A stretch of DNA of 64,000 nt, taken from NCBI GenBank assembly GCA_017445905.1, contig JAFSRX010000024.1, positions 62,001 through 126,000 of the forward strand, in the 5' to 3' direction. The position numbers and the translations under genes were made by a program. Of the stretch, positions 26,220 through 34,018 are shown piece after piece; the first letter of the stretch is position 1, and each line of letters starts with the position of its first letter. The notes beneath the pieces were generated by a model that saw only the letters and a list, made by a program, of their open reading frames with translations, ran no database searches and was not told where the DNA came from. This DNA is from Eubacterium sp. (lineage in GTDB: Bacteria; Bacillota; Clostridia; Oscillospirales; Acutalibacteraceae).

Positions 26220-29200
26220 ATGAAAAAGGTTATTAGTTTAATGTTGTCGCTCTTTATGTTAATAAGCATAACAGCAGGATTGGATTTTTCGGCAAATGCA
26301 GACGATGATATGATAATTCCTTATACATTAAAAGGAACTAAAGTATCATGTGGATTTGATTGTTTAGCAGTTATAGATGAAAACAGTGCTCTGTGGACAA
26401 AGAGCAGTAGTGGCTCTTCTGGTGGAGGAGATAGCGGAAGTTATCATAATTCTGACTTCTTTTCAAGAATATTTCCCTATGATGTTGTTGAAATAAAAAC
26501 TGCAAATATTGGCTATAACACAAATGATAGTGTTGGTTATCAGCATGGTCAAGCTGCTGCTTTGTGTGAAAATGGCAAGATGTGGATTTGGGGTCAAAAC
26601 AGATATGGCACATTAGGTAATGGCTCTTATGGAACAGGTAAAGCTTCTAATAAACCACTTCAAGTTAATATAAACGAAAAAATCATTTTCTTTGATGTTT
26701 CTGGTTTGAACTCTGCTGCTGTAACAGAAGACGGAAGTCTATATATATGGGGTGCTAACAATTACAATCAAGTTTTAGGTTCAGCTGGAAGTGTTGTCAG
26801 CACGCCTACTAAAGTAATGGACAATGTGAAAAAGGTTTCTTTAGGTTTCGGACAAAATACATCTATCGGAGGCTGTGTTGCTGCAATAAAAAACGATGGT
26901 AGTCTTTGGATGTGGGGTTGGAATTATCATGGAAATGTAGGGGTTGAACATGTAACAAATGGATCAACTATCACAGAGCCAGTGAAAGTTTTAGATAATG
27001 TGAAAGCTGTTTCGTTAGGTTTCGGTTATTCATTTGCAGTGAAAAACGACAATACATTATGGGCTTGGGGAAATAACAATGATGGTGTTCTTGGAACAGG
27101 AGGAACAACTTCAACACATATTCCCCAACAAATAATGACAAATGTAAAATCAGTTTCAGCAGGATATAATCACGTGCTTGCATTAAAAAACAACGGAACT
27201 CTTTATTCTTGGGGTAATAATAGTTACGGACAATTAGGTAACGAATCAACGACAACAAATTATATGCCATCTAAAATTATGGAAGATGTAATTGATATTG
27301 ATGCTGGATACCGGAATTCCGTAGCGCTAAAGGAAGATGGAACTGTTTGGAACTGGGGAATTACAGATGGGTTTAATTCTAATTATTATTATAATACACC
27401 AAACTCAACAGTTCCGGTTCAAATTGATTTATCAAACAAAACAGTAAACTATAAGGCTGAAGGAAACGAGCGACAAATAGATATTGCATGGAATGATAAA
27501 TGGCTTGAAGATAACTCTGCCGTTTATAATCACGACCTTGCTGTCGCCGGTATAGTATTAAGTACTGCTGCAGAAAACAACAATACAGAAAGTACACTTA
27601 ACAAACTAGGGTTTAGTGTATATAATTACAACTACTCTTCTAATGATATTGACAAGCCTGCTTGCTCTGTAGGTTATAAAATAATCTATGACACAAACGG
27701 AGAAAAGAAAATTGATCTTGTACTCGTGTGTTGCGGAACAAGATATGATGAAAACATATTTGAAAACGGAGATATTATGACTGATATCAAAGCAAGAAAT
27801 GACGGCTTTCTTGCTCCGGGTAAAGAATGTTATAATAACCTCAACAAAGCAATAACAAGTATTTCAAGCAATACTGGTGTTAATATTACAGCCGATAACA
27901 CAAGAGTTTTTATTACCGGACACAGCCTTGGCGGTGCGTGTGCTAATGTTGTAACTATGCTTTTGGCTGACAAAGAACAATTTAATGCGGATAGCATTTA
28001 TATGTATACTTATGCTTCACCGAAGGTCTGTGTAGATTGGTCTGATTTCAAAACAAGATACTCTGTCCCGGGTGCATTTAATATACTGAATAATTCAGGC
28101 GATATTGTGCATTATTTTTGGAATTTCAGTTATACAATGAAAACCGGTATTTTTGGTGAAAAGTATATCACCCAAGGGCTTAATTCCAGAATGGGAAAAG
28201 ATATAGCATATAACAACCTTAAAAGCGATTTCAAATTCAGAGCGCATGCGGCAACTCTGTATGGTCAGCAGTATGATGATTTGTTTTCAATGCTACGGGC
28301 ACACTATTCAACAACATATTTTGCTGCACTACTTGCAAAAAGGCCCATTGAATATGCTGCAAAAACATTCCGGCTTCTCTCAGCTCATTGCCCTGTTGAT
28401 GTAGCAGTTTATGATGCTGACGGCAACTCTTGCGGATACACAAAAGACGGAGTGGCATATAACGATAATATCAGTCCCATTAGAATTGTCGTAATGGATA
28501 ATGAAAAATTTATAGAAATACCTGATGACGGTAATGAGTATATTGTAAAATATACAGGAACTGACGATGGCACAATGAAGATTCAAGATCAGATTTATGA
28601 CCTTGAAACAGGCGAGGTTGAATCCGAAAAGGTATTTGAAGGCGTTGTGCTTGAAGAAGGAAAGCAGTTTGAAAGCGCTATTGATGCTGAGGACACCGAA
28701 AAAACGGATTTATATGTTATTGACGATGACGGCGACAAGATAAGCAGCGTTGACATCAACGGTGCTGAAACCGACCTTTATACTTATGATATTACAGAGC
28801 ACAATATCCAAATCGGCACAGACAGTTATAAATATGACGGTACTGCAAAAACGCAGAACGTTTCGGTTGAAGGATTAACAGAGGGTACGGATTACAGAGT
28901 TATCTACGATAATAATGTTAACGTCGGCACGGCAACCGTAACCGTAAAAGGCGTTAATTATTATTACGGCAGAGAAAGCAAAACCTTTAAGATTTATGAC
29001 GAAGGCACCTGTAACGAAACTGTAAGCTGGAAACTCTCGCCGTCCGGTGCGTTGACAATTACAGGCAACGGTGAAATTCCGAATTATGATGCAGAAAGCC
29101 CTGCGCCGTGGTCGGCAAATGCTTCCTCTATAAGCAAAATTGTTATTAATGACGGCGTAACCGCTATAGGCAACAATGCTTTTGCAGGCTGTGATAAGGT

Positions 29201-30020
29201 AAGCGAAATATTTATTCCCTTAAGCGTAAAATCAATCGGCGATAATGCTACCGACGGATGTGCTAACCTGAAAAGCATTAACTACACAGGCACAAACGAC
29301 GAATGGAACTCAATTATCATAGGCGAAGGAAATACTGTTGTTGAAAGCACAGAGAAAACATTTTCTTCAACCGAAAGCGGACATATTTGGGATGCCGGTG
29401 TAGTAACAAGAGCCGCAACCTGCTTGGCAGAGGGCGAAATGACATACACTTGCACTGAGTGCAATATAACAAAAACTGTGCCTATTGCCACAATTGTTCA
29501 TAGTTATGAAACCAAGACAACTGACCCGACCTGTACGGCAAAGGGCTTCACAACTTATACTTGTGCTAAATGCGGCGATACATACGTTTCCGATTATGTA
29601 AATGCAAAAGGACACTCAGCCGTTGTTGACAAAGCAGTTCCTGCAACATTTAAAGCAACGGGCAAAACGGCAGGCTCGCATTGTTCTGTTTGCGGAAAAG
29701 TAATTAAATCTCAAAAATCTGTTGCAAAGCTTGGTGCTGCGAAGTTGTCAAAGATAACGGCAGGTAAAAAACAATTTAAAGCAACTTGGAAATCGGTTAA
29801 GAATATTGATGGCTACCAGATTCAGTATTCAACAAGCAGCAAATTTAAATCAGGCAATAAAACTATAACCGTTAAGGGTTATAAATCAACATCAAAAATA
29901 GTTAAGAAACTCAAAGCGAAGAAGAAATATTATGTTCGCATCAGAGCGTATAAGACGATTAACGGAAAGAAACAATATAGTGCTTGGAGTTCAAAGAAAA
30001 GCGTTACTACTAAGAAGTAG
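26220..30020 (+). CDS. Mosaic secreted protein: RCC1 propeller, lipase 3 domain, MBG, leucine-rich and fibronectin III modules
   Basis: A 1266-residue exported protein (signal peptide about residues 1-26). Order: six or seven RCC1-type blades with NGKMWIWGQN, DGSLYIWGANN, DNTLWAWGNNN and NGTLYSWGNNSYGQLGN (about 50-400); a class 3 lipase-like domain with nucleophile Ser569 in ITGHSLGGACANV and a later NSGDIVHYFW; an MBG-type repeat (YKYDGTAKTQNVSV); a BspA-like leucine-rich piece (AIGNNAFAGCDKV); two Cys-rich YTCTECN/YTCAKCG repeats; and a fibronectin III end. The role is probably adhesion plus lipid ester hydrolysis at the surface, which is inference. The first half is more AT-rich, with codon choice unlike the second half and neighbours. 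Confidence 0.82.
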   Translation: MKKVISLMLSLFMLISITAGLDFSANADDDMIIPYTLKGTKVSCGFDCLAVIDENSALWTKSSSGSSGGGDSGSYHNSDFFSRIFPYDVVEIKTANIGYNTNDSVGYQHGQAAALCENGKMWIWGQNRYGTLGNGSYGTGKASNKPLQVNINEKIIFFDVSGLNSAAVTEDGSLYIWGANNYNQVLGSAGSVVSTPTKVMDNVKKVSLGFGQNTSIGGCVAAIKNDGSLWMWGWNYHGNVGVEHVTNGSTITEPVKVLDNVKAVSLGFGYSFAVKNDNTLWAWGNNNDGVLGTGGTTSTHIPQQIMTNVKSVSAGYNHVLALKNNGTLYSWGNNSYGQLGNESTTTNYMPSKIMEDVIDIDAGYRNSVALKEDGTVWNWGITDGFNSNYYYNTPNSTVPVQIDLSNKTVNYKAEGNERQIDIAWNDKWLEDNSAVYNHDLAVAGIVLSTAAENNNTESTLNKLGFSVYNYNYSSNDIDKPACSVGYKIIYDTNGEKKIDLVLVCCGTRYDENIFENGDIMTDIKARNDGFLAPGKECYNNLNKAITSISSNTGVNITADNTRVFITGHSLGGACANVVTMLLADKEQFNADSIYMYTYASPKVCVDWSDFKTRYSVPGAFNILNNSGDIVHYFWNFSYTMKTGIFGEKYITQGLNSRMGKDIAYNNLKSDFKFRAHAATLYGQQYDDLFSMLRAHYSTTYFAALLAKRPIEYAAKTFRLLSAHCPVDVAVYDADGNSCGYTKDGVAYNDNISPIRIVVMDNEKFIEIPDDGNEYIVKYTGTDDGTMKIQDQIYDLETGEVESEKVFEGVVLEEGKQFESAIDAEDTEKTDLYVIDDDGDKISSVDINGAETDLYTYDITEHNIQIGTDSYKYDGTAKTQNVSVEGLTEGTDYRVIYDNNVNVGTATVTVKGVNYYYGRESKTFKIYDEGTCNETVSWKLSPSGALTITGNGEIPNYDAESPAPWSANASSISKIVINDGVTAIGNNAFAGCDKVSEIFIPLSVKSIGDNATDGCANLKSINYTGTNDEWNSIIIGEGNTVVESTEKTFSSTESGHIWDAGVVTRAATCLAEGEMTYTCTECNITKTVPIATIVHSYETKTTDPTCTAKGFTTYTCAKCGDTYVSDYVNAKGHSAVVDKAVPATFKATGKTAGSHCSVCGKVIKSQKSVAKLGAAKLSKITAGKKQFKATWKSVKNIDGYQIQYSTSSKFKSGNKTITVKGYKSTSKIVKKLKAKKKYYVRIRAYKTINGKKQYSAWSSKKSVTTKK

Positions 30021-30106
30021 TTAATCGTGATAAGTAGGGGAGGGCTTCCACGCTCTCCCTTATATAATTGCCGTGCGCAGCGCCAATGCACTGCCCACTC
30101 AAAAGA

Positions 30107-30173
30107 GCGATATTCCTTCGGAGCGATATACTCTGTGCGATATACCAAAGGTGCGATATTCGCTTCGCGAGAT
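30107..30173. repeat. GCGATAT tandem mini-hairpin array
   Basis: GCGATAT recurs at 30107, 30123, 30137 and 30153, with a variant GCGAGAT at 30167. Spacing alternates 16, 14, 16 and 14 bases, so the true period is 30 bases. The two nine-base spacers are self-complementary (TCC-TTC-GGA and ACC-AAA-GGT) although their sequences differ. It lies just outside the phage-like block. Confidence 0.7.
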
Positions 30174-30210
30174 AAAACAAGAACCGCAGATTTCCTGCGG
30201 TTCTTGTTTT
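30174..30210. terminator. Bidirectional terminator at the left edge of the phage block
   Basis: AAAACAAGAACCGCAG pairs perfectly with CTGCGGTTCTTGTTTT around a five-base loop, giving T-rich ends in both directions. It separates the RCC1/lipase gene from the convergent ImmA-like gene and overlaps the latter's stop codon. Confidence 0.75.
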
Positions 30211-30604
30211 AATCGAAATAATGGTGATATGCCATCCAGAGAAATTCCTCGGTTACTTCAAGCTCCTCGGCGATATCCCACATCTGATATCCTTTTTTCA
30301 GATATTCAATAAGCGTTTTCTTTGGAATCAGCTTTCTGATTGCCCATCGGTTTGCCCGATATTCGCATTTTTCCTGAGTAAACAGCGGAGAGCTCTCGCA
30401 GTAAAGCGCACCCGTCATACAGTGACCGAGTTCGTGCGCCTTTGCTGTGTTTTTCTCAGCTTCGTTATTAAAATTTTTTTCATTAATACCGATAAAATAC
30501 CTGTTTCCGTTTTCAATGGAGCAGGCTTTTATTTTTTCAAAAGGGTAATCAATAATGCCTATATTGTTTTTTAATGCAATTTCATTCACAATCCTGTCTG
30601 TCAT
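30209..30604 (-). CDS. ImmA/IrrE-family metallopeptidase
   Basis: A 131-residue protein with the zinc-binding motif HELGH (residues 57-61) preceded by NNEAEKNTAKA, and a downstream KCEYRANRWAIRKLIP segment supplying the third ligand region. ImmA-type peptidases cleave the repressor of mobile elements after DNA damage. Here the gene lies about 150 bases downstream of the repressor gene on the same strand. The ATG at 30602-30604 is preferred over an in-frame GTG six bases upstream because AAGGAG is five bases before it. Confidence 0.85.
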   Translation of the reverse strand: MTDRIVNEIALKNNIGIIDYPFEKIKACSIENGNRYFIGINEKNFNNEAEKNTAKAHELGHCMTGALYCESSPLFTQEKCEYRANRWAIRKLIPKKTLIEYLKKGYQMWDIAEELEVTEEFLWMAYHHYFD

Positions 30605-30750
30605 AGCCACTCCTTATATCAATTCTAAAGCATACGTATTCAATTAACAACAATATTTTTTTTATAGTACAAAAAATCGGATGAGTGGAATCCGAAATGT
30701 ACAAGCCACCGTACTAAAATCAGCTGTGTACAACACCTGAGATGCGGTAA

Positions 30751-31104
30751 CTATTCTTTTCCCTTAATGAATTCAGCGAATTTTTTAACCTCTTCAAGTT
30801 TATCGTCGGTAACTTCTCCTCCGAAAAGAGCAAATTTAAGTTCCTTATCAGAAATCTTTCTTACTCCTGTTTCATTCTTCATTGGAACATCATATCCCAT
30901 AAGCCACGCTTCATTAACATCAAATATCTGAGCCATTGAAATAACTGTCGGAACTTTTGGTTTCATAATGGCATTTGCATATCTGCTGATGGTGGCAGCG
31001 GATAAACCGAGCTTCTCACCGATTGAATAGGTTGTTTCTTCGGTTGTGTCGATAAGCTGCGAAAGTCTTTGTGCAAACACATTAAGGTCAACTGTATTTT
31101 TCAT
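30751..31104 (-). CDS. Phage-type repressor with XRE helix-turn-helix
   Basis: A 117-residue protein starting KNTVDLNVFAQRL, with an HTH (YSIGEKLGLSAATISRYANAI) in the N-terminal half and FDVNEAWLMGYDVPM after it, as in Clostridial prophage repressors. The C-terminal part is short and has no LexA-type Ser-Lys protease site, so inactivation probably depends on the adjacent ImmA-like peptidase. The ATG at 31102-31104 is preferred; upstream in-frame ATGs lack a ribosome binding site. It faces the Cro-like gene across an operator region. Confidence 0.82.
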   Translation of the reverse strand: MKNTVDLNVFAQRLSQLIDTTEETTYSIGEKLGLSAATISRYANAIMKPKVPTVISMAQIFDVNEAWLMGYDVPMKNETGVRKISDKELKFALFGGEVTDDKLEEVKKFAEFIKGKE

Positions 31105-31229
31105 TGTAATCAGCCTAGCCTTTCTGCCCATGTGAGTGGTACCGTTTGTCTTTGAGGGCGATAAAAGAGAAACGGAAAAATATTTTGCAGTGCTGCAAAT
31201 CATTTTCTATATATAATATAACATAAGCG

Positions 31230-31244
31230 ATTGCCAAAAGCAAC
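31230..31244. promoter_or_regulatory. Operator O1
   Basis: ATTGC-CAAAA-GCAAC: two inverted half-sites of consensus ATTRC with a five-base spacer. It lies in the expected promoter area of the repressor gene, where a TTGTTG and a TATATT-like box flank it on the minus strand. Confidence 0.6.
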
Positions 31245-31270
31245 AACAATCTGAAAATTTTTCAAAAATT

Positions 31271-31285
31271 ATTGCGAAAAGTATT
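31271..31285. promoter_or_regulatory. Operator O2, overlapping the cro -35 box
   Basis: ATTGC-GAAAA-GTATT, the same layout as O1, 41 bases from it. Its right end overlaps the TTGACA box of the Cro-like gene promoter by two bases. Confidence 0.6.
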
Positions 31286-31312
31286 GACAAACGATTTTTG
31301 ATGTGCTATTAT
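31284..31312 (+). promoter_or_regulatory. Promoter of the Cro-like gene
   Basis: TTGACA (31284-31289) and TATTAT (31307-31312) are separated by 17 bases. O2 touches the -35 box and O3 covers the predicted start of transcription. Confidence 0.7.
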
Positions 31313-31315
31313 GTG

Positions 31316-31330
31316 ATTGCAAAACGTAAT
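31316..31330. promoter_or_regulatory. Operator O3, at the cro transcription start
   Basis: ATTGC-AAAAC-GTAAT, the best match to the inverted half-site ATTRC with five-base spacer. It is 45 bases from O2 and sits just after the -10 box. Confidence 0.65.
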
Positions 31331-31346
31331 TGAAGGCGGTGATATA

Positions 31347-31547
31347 GTGGCAAGTCTTGAAAAGCTCAAGAGAAAAATCAAAGAGAAAAATATGAGCTAC
31401 AGTTTGCTTTCAGAAGAAATTGGTATCTCTTTATCCGCTTTAAATAACAAATTAAATGGAAGAAGTACATTTGATATTATTGAAGCGAGCAAGTTGTTAT
31501 CCATTCTCGACATTTCTCCCGAAGATATTGCATATTTTTTTACTTAA
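31347..31547 (+). CDS. Cro-like XRE helix-turn-helix protein
   Basis: A 66-residue protein dominated by one HTH domain (YSLLSEEIGISLSALNNKLNG) with LSILDISPEDIAYFF at its end. This is typical of short Cro/CI-type regulators that start the lytic side of a prophage switch. It starts at a GTG seven bases after GGCGGTGAT. It diverges from the repressor gene, and operators O1-O3 lie between them. Confidence 0.82.
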   Translation: MASLEKLKRKIKEKNMSYSLLSEEIGISLSALNNKLNGRSTFDIIEASKLLSILDISPEDIAYFFT

Positions 31548-31550
31548 AAC

Positions 31551-31565
31551 ATTACGCAACGCAAT
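31551..31565. promoter_or_regulatory. Operator O4, downstream of the Cro-like gene
   Basis: ATTAC-GCAAC-GCAAT repeats the O1-O3 half-site pattern only a few bases after the Cro-like stop codon. It may control expression of the following small gene and terminase set. Confidence 0.55.
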
Positions 31566-31703
31566 TATTTTGTCGAATAAAATCGAATGAAATATTTATT
31601 TAATAATTATATTTTGTAAATCAGATTTGCGTATCAGATTTCAATATTGTATTATTCGCCATTTGCAAAAACAAGCGTTATTTGACGATGAAAGGAGGAA
31701 TTT

Positions 31704-31949
31704 ATGAAAGTTAAATACAGCATCAATATTCCGTCGCACTGGAAAAATATCAAGTGTCCGTTTTTCAGGAGTGATAACTATAACTCAATAAGCTGTGAGG
31801 GTTGTCTTGAAAAAACATCGCTTCGTCATACCTTTAAAAGCAGATTTATTAAAGATGACTGGCAGGAAAAATACTGTATGAAAATATCTAAGTGCAGGGA
31901 ATGTCCGATATACCGCATTGCCGATAATAAGTACAGTGATGAAAGCTGA
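31704..31949 (+). CDS. Small Cys-rich phage protein, probably zinc-binding
   Basis: An 81-residue protein with cysteines spaced as a zinc-binding fold: CPFF, CEGC, YCMK and CRECPIY. Proteins of this look are common in Clostridial prophages just before the terminase genes. A strong AAAGGAGG site precedes the ATG. The function is unknown; DNA or RNA binding is likely from the fold. Confidence 0.65.
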   Translation: MKVKYSINIPSHWKNIKCPFFRSDNYNSISCEGCLEKTSLRHTFKSRFIKDDWQEKYCMKISKCRECPIYRIADNKYSDES

Positions 31950-31984
31950 GCTATAAATAACTGACCGGGAAAAGAGGTGAATAA

Positions 31985-32488
31985 ATGGCTTTTGATTCAA
32001 ATGCTGCTATGAATGAATATATAAGCGACAACTCTATGACCTACAAAAAACTTGCCGAAAAATACGGCGTTAAATATAGCGTCATTGCTAAACAGGCAAA
32101 AGAAAATGAGTGGGTTAAAAAGAGAAAGCAAAGAACTGAATGCGAGGAATGTAAAGCAAACAAGCTCTCTATTCTTCAGAAGGCAGCGGATAAGTCAATT
32201 CAGTCGCTATATGCGAAACTATATGAAGAGGAGCTGAGTATAAATGATATAAAAAACATTTCAACAATTCTCAAAACCCTGACCGCTGTTCAACGAGATT
32301 TATACGGACTTCCAACCTTTAAGGAGGAAAACAGTGTCAGACTCTCGAATGAAAGACTCAAACTTGTTAAGGCAAAAATTACTTCCTCGGAAGACGATGA
32401 TAAAGAAACAGGCGTTGTTCTCATTCCGTTTCTTGATGAAGAGGATGAAAATGAGGAAGTTGTTTATGAGGGTGAAGAGAATGTCTGA
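31985..32488 (+). CDS. Terminase small subunit (putative)
   Basis: A 167-residue protein with an N-terminal helix-turn-helix (YKKLAEKYGVKYSVIAKQAKENEW) and a helical middle part, located directly before the terminase large subunit and overlapping it by eight bases. TerS proteins recognise the packaging site on phage DNA and load TerL. The assignment rests on the HTH, size and position. Confidence 0.72.
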   Translation: MAFDSNAAMNEYISDNSMTYKKLAEKYGVKYSVIAKQAKENEWVKKRKQRTECEECKANKLSILQKAADKSIQSLYAKLYEEELSINDIKNISTILKTLTAVQRDLYGLPTFKEENSVRLSNERLKLVKAKITSSEDDDKETGVVLIPFLDEEDENEEVVYEGEENV

Positions 32489-33890
32489 AATAATCTGGAA
32501 GCCCCAACCTAAACAGCTTGAATTTATGAAAAGAAGGGAATACGAATGTCTTTACGGCGGTGCGGCGGGCGGCGGAAAAAGCGACGCAATACTAATTGAA
32601 CCGCTGCGCCAGGTACATATCCCGAATTACCGAGGAATAACCTTCCGAAGAACATATCCTCAGCTTGAAGCGCTCATTGCAAGGTCGCTTGAGCTTTATC
32701 CCAAGATATACCCCAGGGCGAAATATAATTCAAGTGAAAAACGGTGGATATTTCCATCGGGCGCAAGACTTTTTTTCGGATATATGCAACATGAACAGGA
32801 TAAATATAACTATCAGGGAAAGCCCTATGATTTCATTGCCTTTGATGAGCTGACTCATTTTACTTACTCTCAGTATATGTATCTTATGAGCCGTAACAGA
32901 CCTACGGGCGCAAACACTAGAGTTTATATGCGCGCAACCGCCAATCCCGGAGGAGTTGGACATGCCTGGGTAAAAGAGCGATTCATAGCACCAGCGCCGC
33001 CGTTAACTCCGATTGAAACAAAATACAATATCGAAACACCCGAGGGAAAAAGAATACAAATAGCAAAAAGAAGGATTTTTGTTCCCGCAACGGTTTTCGA
33101 TAACAAAGCCCTGCTCGATAACGATCCTGAGTACCTGGCAACTCTCGCCGCTCTTCCGGAGGCTGAAAGAAAAGCACTTCTTCTCGGCTCCTGGGACGGC
33201 TTCGACGGTCAGGTGTTCAGCGAATGGCAGAATGTTCCGTTTCACTATGAGGATGGCAAATGGAGTCATGTTATTGCACCGTTTGAAATCCCGTATAACT
33301 GGAAAATTGTTCGCGTTTTCGATTTCGGTTATTCAAGACCTTTTGCGGTTTTGTGGCTGGCTTTTGACGAGGAGGGGAAGTGTTACGTCATAAAGGAATA
33401 CTATGGCTGGAACGGAACTCCGAATAACGGTGCAAGACTTGAGCCGTCGGCGATTGCTCAGAACATAAGAGAGATTGAAAAAACATCTCCCGAACTCAAG
33501 GACAGGGACATTTTCGGTATTGCCGATCCATCGATATGGGATAAGTCAAGGGGCGAAAGTATTGCGAGGGTTATGGAAAAACATCCATATTATATACATT
33601 TCAAGCCCGGAAAAAATGACCGTCTCAGCGGACTTATGCAGTTTCACTACCGAATGCATTTCGATGAAAACGGAGAGTGTTTGTTTCAGGTGTTCAATAC
33701 CTGTAAAAACACAATCAGAACGCTTCCTGCGTTAACCTATGATGAAAAGAAGGTTGAGGATATAAATACGGAGAGCGAGGATCATATCTATGACGCTCTG
33801 AGATACGGACTTATGGAATACACCGTAGCTCCGAGAAAACCGAAGGTTATGCCAGATATGAGAAACGACCCGCTAAACCTCAGAAATTGA
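32481..33890 (+). CDS. Phage terminase large subunit
   Basis: A 469-residue packaging motor. It has an N-terminal ATPase with Walker A GGAAGGGKS (Lys33) and Walker B-like FIAFDELTHF, then a nuclease domain with VFDFGYSRPFAVLWL, FGIADPSIWD and the terminal acidic DHIYDALRYGLM. It cuts concatemeric DNA and pumps it into the prohead. The ATG at 32481 follows GAGGGTGA and overlaps the small subunit gene. All catalytic blocks look intact. Confidence 0.93.
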   Translation: MSEIIWKPQPKQLEFMKRREYECLYGGAAGGGKSDAILIEPLRQVHIPNYRGITFRRTYPQLEALIARSLELYPKIYPRAKYNSSEKRWIFPSGARLFFGYMQHEQDKYNYQGKPYDFIAFDELTHFTYSQYMYLMSRNRPTGANTRVYMRATANPGGVGHAWVKERFIAPAPPLTPIETKYNIETPEGKRIQIAKRRIFVPATVFDNKALLDNDPEYLATLAALPEAERKALLLGSWDGFDGQVFSEWQNVPFHYEDGKWSHVIAPFEIPYNWKIVRVFDFGYSRPFAVLWLAFDEEGKCYVIKEYYGWNGTPNNGARLEPSAIAQNIREIEKTSPELKDRDIFGIADPSIWDKSRGESIARVMEKHPYYIHFKPGKNDRLSGLMQFHYRMHFDENGECLFQVFNTCKNTIRTLPALTYDEKKVEDINTESEDHIYDALRYGLMEYTVAPRKPKVMPDMRNDPLNLRN

Positions 33891-34018
33891 AAATTGAAAA
33901 TGGAAAATTGTGAATTAAGGGCGGGACCCTTGGAGCGGGCGCCAGACCCTTTTGTCTCGCAAGCTCGACATTTCCCCTAGCAGGGGAATAACCCGCACCC
34001 GATTATATTGGAGGTTAT
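33891..34018. other. Repeat-derived intergenic spacer between terminase and portal
   Basis: This stretch of about 130 bases holds short degenerate repeats related to AATTGAAAATGG, then GC-rich inverted sequence, including CCCCT-AGC-AGGGG (33974-33986). GGAGG at the end serves the portal gene. Chromosomal-type repeats inside a late phage operon are unusual and fit a resident element that has accumulated host repeats. Confidence 0.4.

Noticed and set aside
30020-30210. CRISPR array suggested by regularly spaced GCGATAT boxes
   Set aside because: The repeated box is only seven bases, spacers are 7 and 9 bases, and no cas genes are present.
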